Source of the DNA: Candidatus Adiutrix sp.
GTDB lineage: Bacteria; Desulfobacterota; Desulfarculia; Adiutricales; Adiutricaceae
Reading direction: 5' to 3'
DNA length: 7,078 nucleotides
Assembly: GCA_031283395.1 (NCBI GenBank)
Contig: JAITBV010000256.1
Coordinates: 1 to 7,078 of the forward strand
Within the stretch, counting starts at the first letter, position 1. The number at the start of each line of letters is the position of its first letter. Position numbers and translations under genes: made by a program. Under the pieces are notes generated by a model that saw nothing but the letters and a program-made list of their open reading frames with translations, did no database searches and had not been told where the DNA came from. Of this stretch, positions 6,753-7,078 are shown piece by piece.

Positions 6753-7078
6753 TCAGAGGACGGATTTGCCGTGCGCCCCCCGCATATCGGCCACGGACTT
6801 GGCCAGGGCCGCGGTATCCAGGACCATCTCCATCATGCTGACCTGGTTTTCCCATTCCGCTGGGTCGGCCTCGGCCCGGACGGCCTCCTCGAAGATATGA
6901 TAGACCGGCAGGCCCAGGGCGACTCCGGCCAGGGGGCCGGCGAAGGTCGGGTCGCCATTGGTGACTGTTTCGGCGTAGATGCCGGCCCCTTCCGCATCGG
7001 AAGAGCCCAGGATCACGATGACTTCATCGGCGCCGAATTTTTCAGCCGCGTCTTTTATCCGCTGTTGGTTCGCCAGAT
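6753..7078 (-). CDS. grdA: glycine/sarcosine/betaine reductase selenoprotein A, C-terminal 107 residues (5' end off window)
   Basis: GrdA is the small selenoprotein of the glycine (or sarcosine/betaine) reductase complex. Its Sec attacks the carboxymethyl-selenium intermediate formed by component B, and the product is passed to GrdC/GrdD to give acetyl phosphate. The visible part matches the GrdA C-terminal domain: LANQQRIKDAAEKFGAD (1-17 of the fragment), VIVILGSSDAEGAG (19-32), the hallmark ETVTNGDPTFAGPLAGVALG (36-55), PVYHIFEE (57-64) and SMMEMVLD (80-87). By family alignment from memory, the Sec UGA lies about 8 codons upstream of the first visible residue, beyond the edge. The frame stays open to the edge, so the first internal ATG (7016) is not the true start. 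It ends TGA AGA TGA, a double TGA stop. It is followed by the inverted repeat and then selA. Other grd genes are presumably upstream, off the right edge. Confidence 0.9.
   Translation of the reverse strand, partial: LANQQRIKDAAEKFGADEVIVILGSSDAEGAGIYAETVTNGDPTFAGPLAGVALGLPVYHIFEEAVRAEADPAEWENQVSMMEMVLDTAALAKSVADMRGAHGKSVL

Overview
This window is high-GC bacterial DNA. In one typical stretch inside selA (5641-5700) I count 43 G/C of 60. Every supported gene lies on the minus strand, so transcription runs from high to low coordinates: grdA (3' part) > selA > selC (tRNA-Sec) > two small unknown genes > transketolase > CheX-like protein > AddB-like recombination nuclease (5' part). The organism decodes UGA as selenocysteine and carries a glycine reductase-type selenoprotein, which points to an anaerobe. 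Gene content and composition fit a high-GC anaerobic Deltaproteobacterium (Desulfobacterota) or a similar group, but that placement is an inference.

Right third (5109-7078) is a selenocysteine locus. It holds the C-terminal 107 codons of GrdA, the selenoprotein A of glycine/sarcosine/betaine reductase. Next come a 12-bp inverted repeat, a complete selA (L-seryl-tRNA(Sec) selenium transferase), and a complete 98-nt selC with anticodon UCA, 18 bp beyond the selA stop. SelA converts Ser-tRNA(Sec), which is the selC product, to Sec-tRNA(Sec). GrdA is a consumer of that tRNA, so supply and demand are encoded side by side. The Sec codon of grdA should lie about 8 codons beyond the right edge.

Middle (4365-5108) is noticeably AT-richer. 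It encodes two small, unrecognised, probably translationally coupled proteins (69 and 94 aa) just downstream of the 3' end of selC, a place where foreign DNA often inserts. A plausible sigma70-type promoter (4407-4435) then precedes transketolase.

Left part (1-4364) holds a full-length transketolase (668 aa) with a GTG start and a good Shine-Dalgarno, a 172-aa CheX/CheC-type protein with the ExxN phosphatase motif, and the first 575 codons of an AddB-like protein that runs off the left edge. The long open frames on the plus strand opposite these genes are antisense by-products of high-GC coding DNA and are not annotated. No intergenic stretch exceeds 300 bases. I see no insertion sequence, CRISPR array or rRNA.
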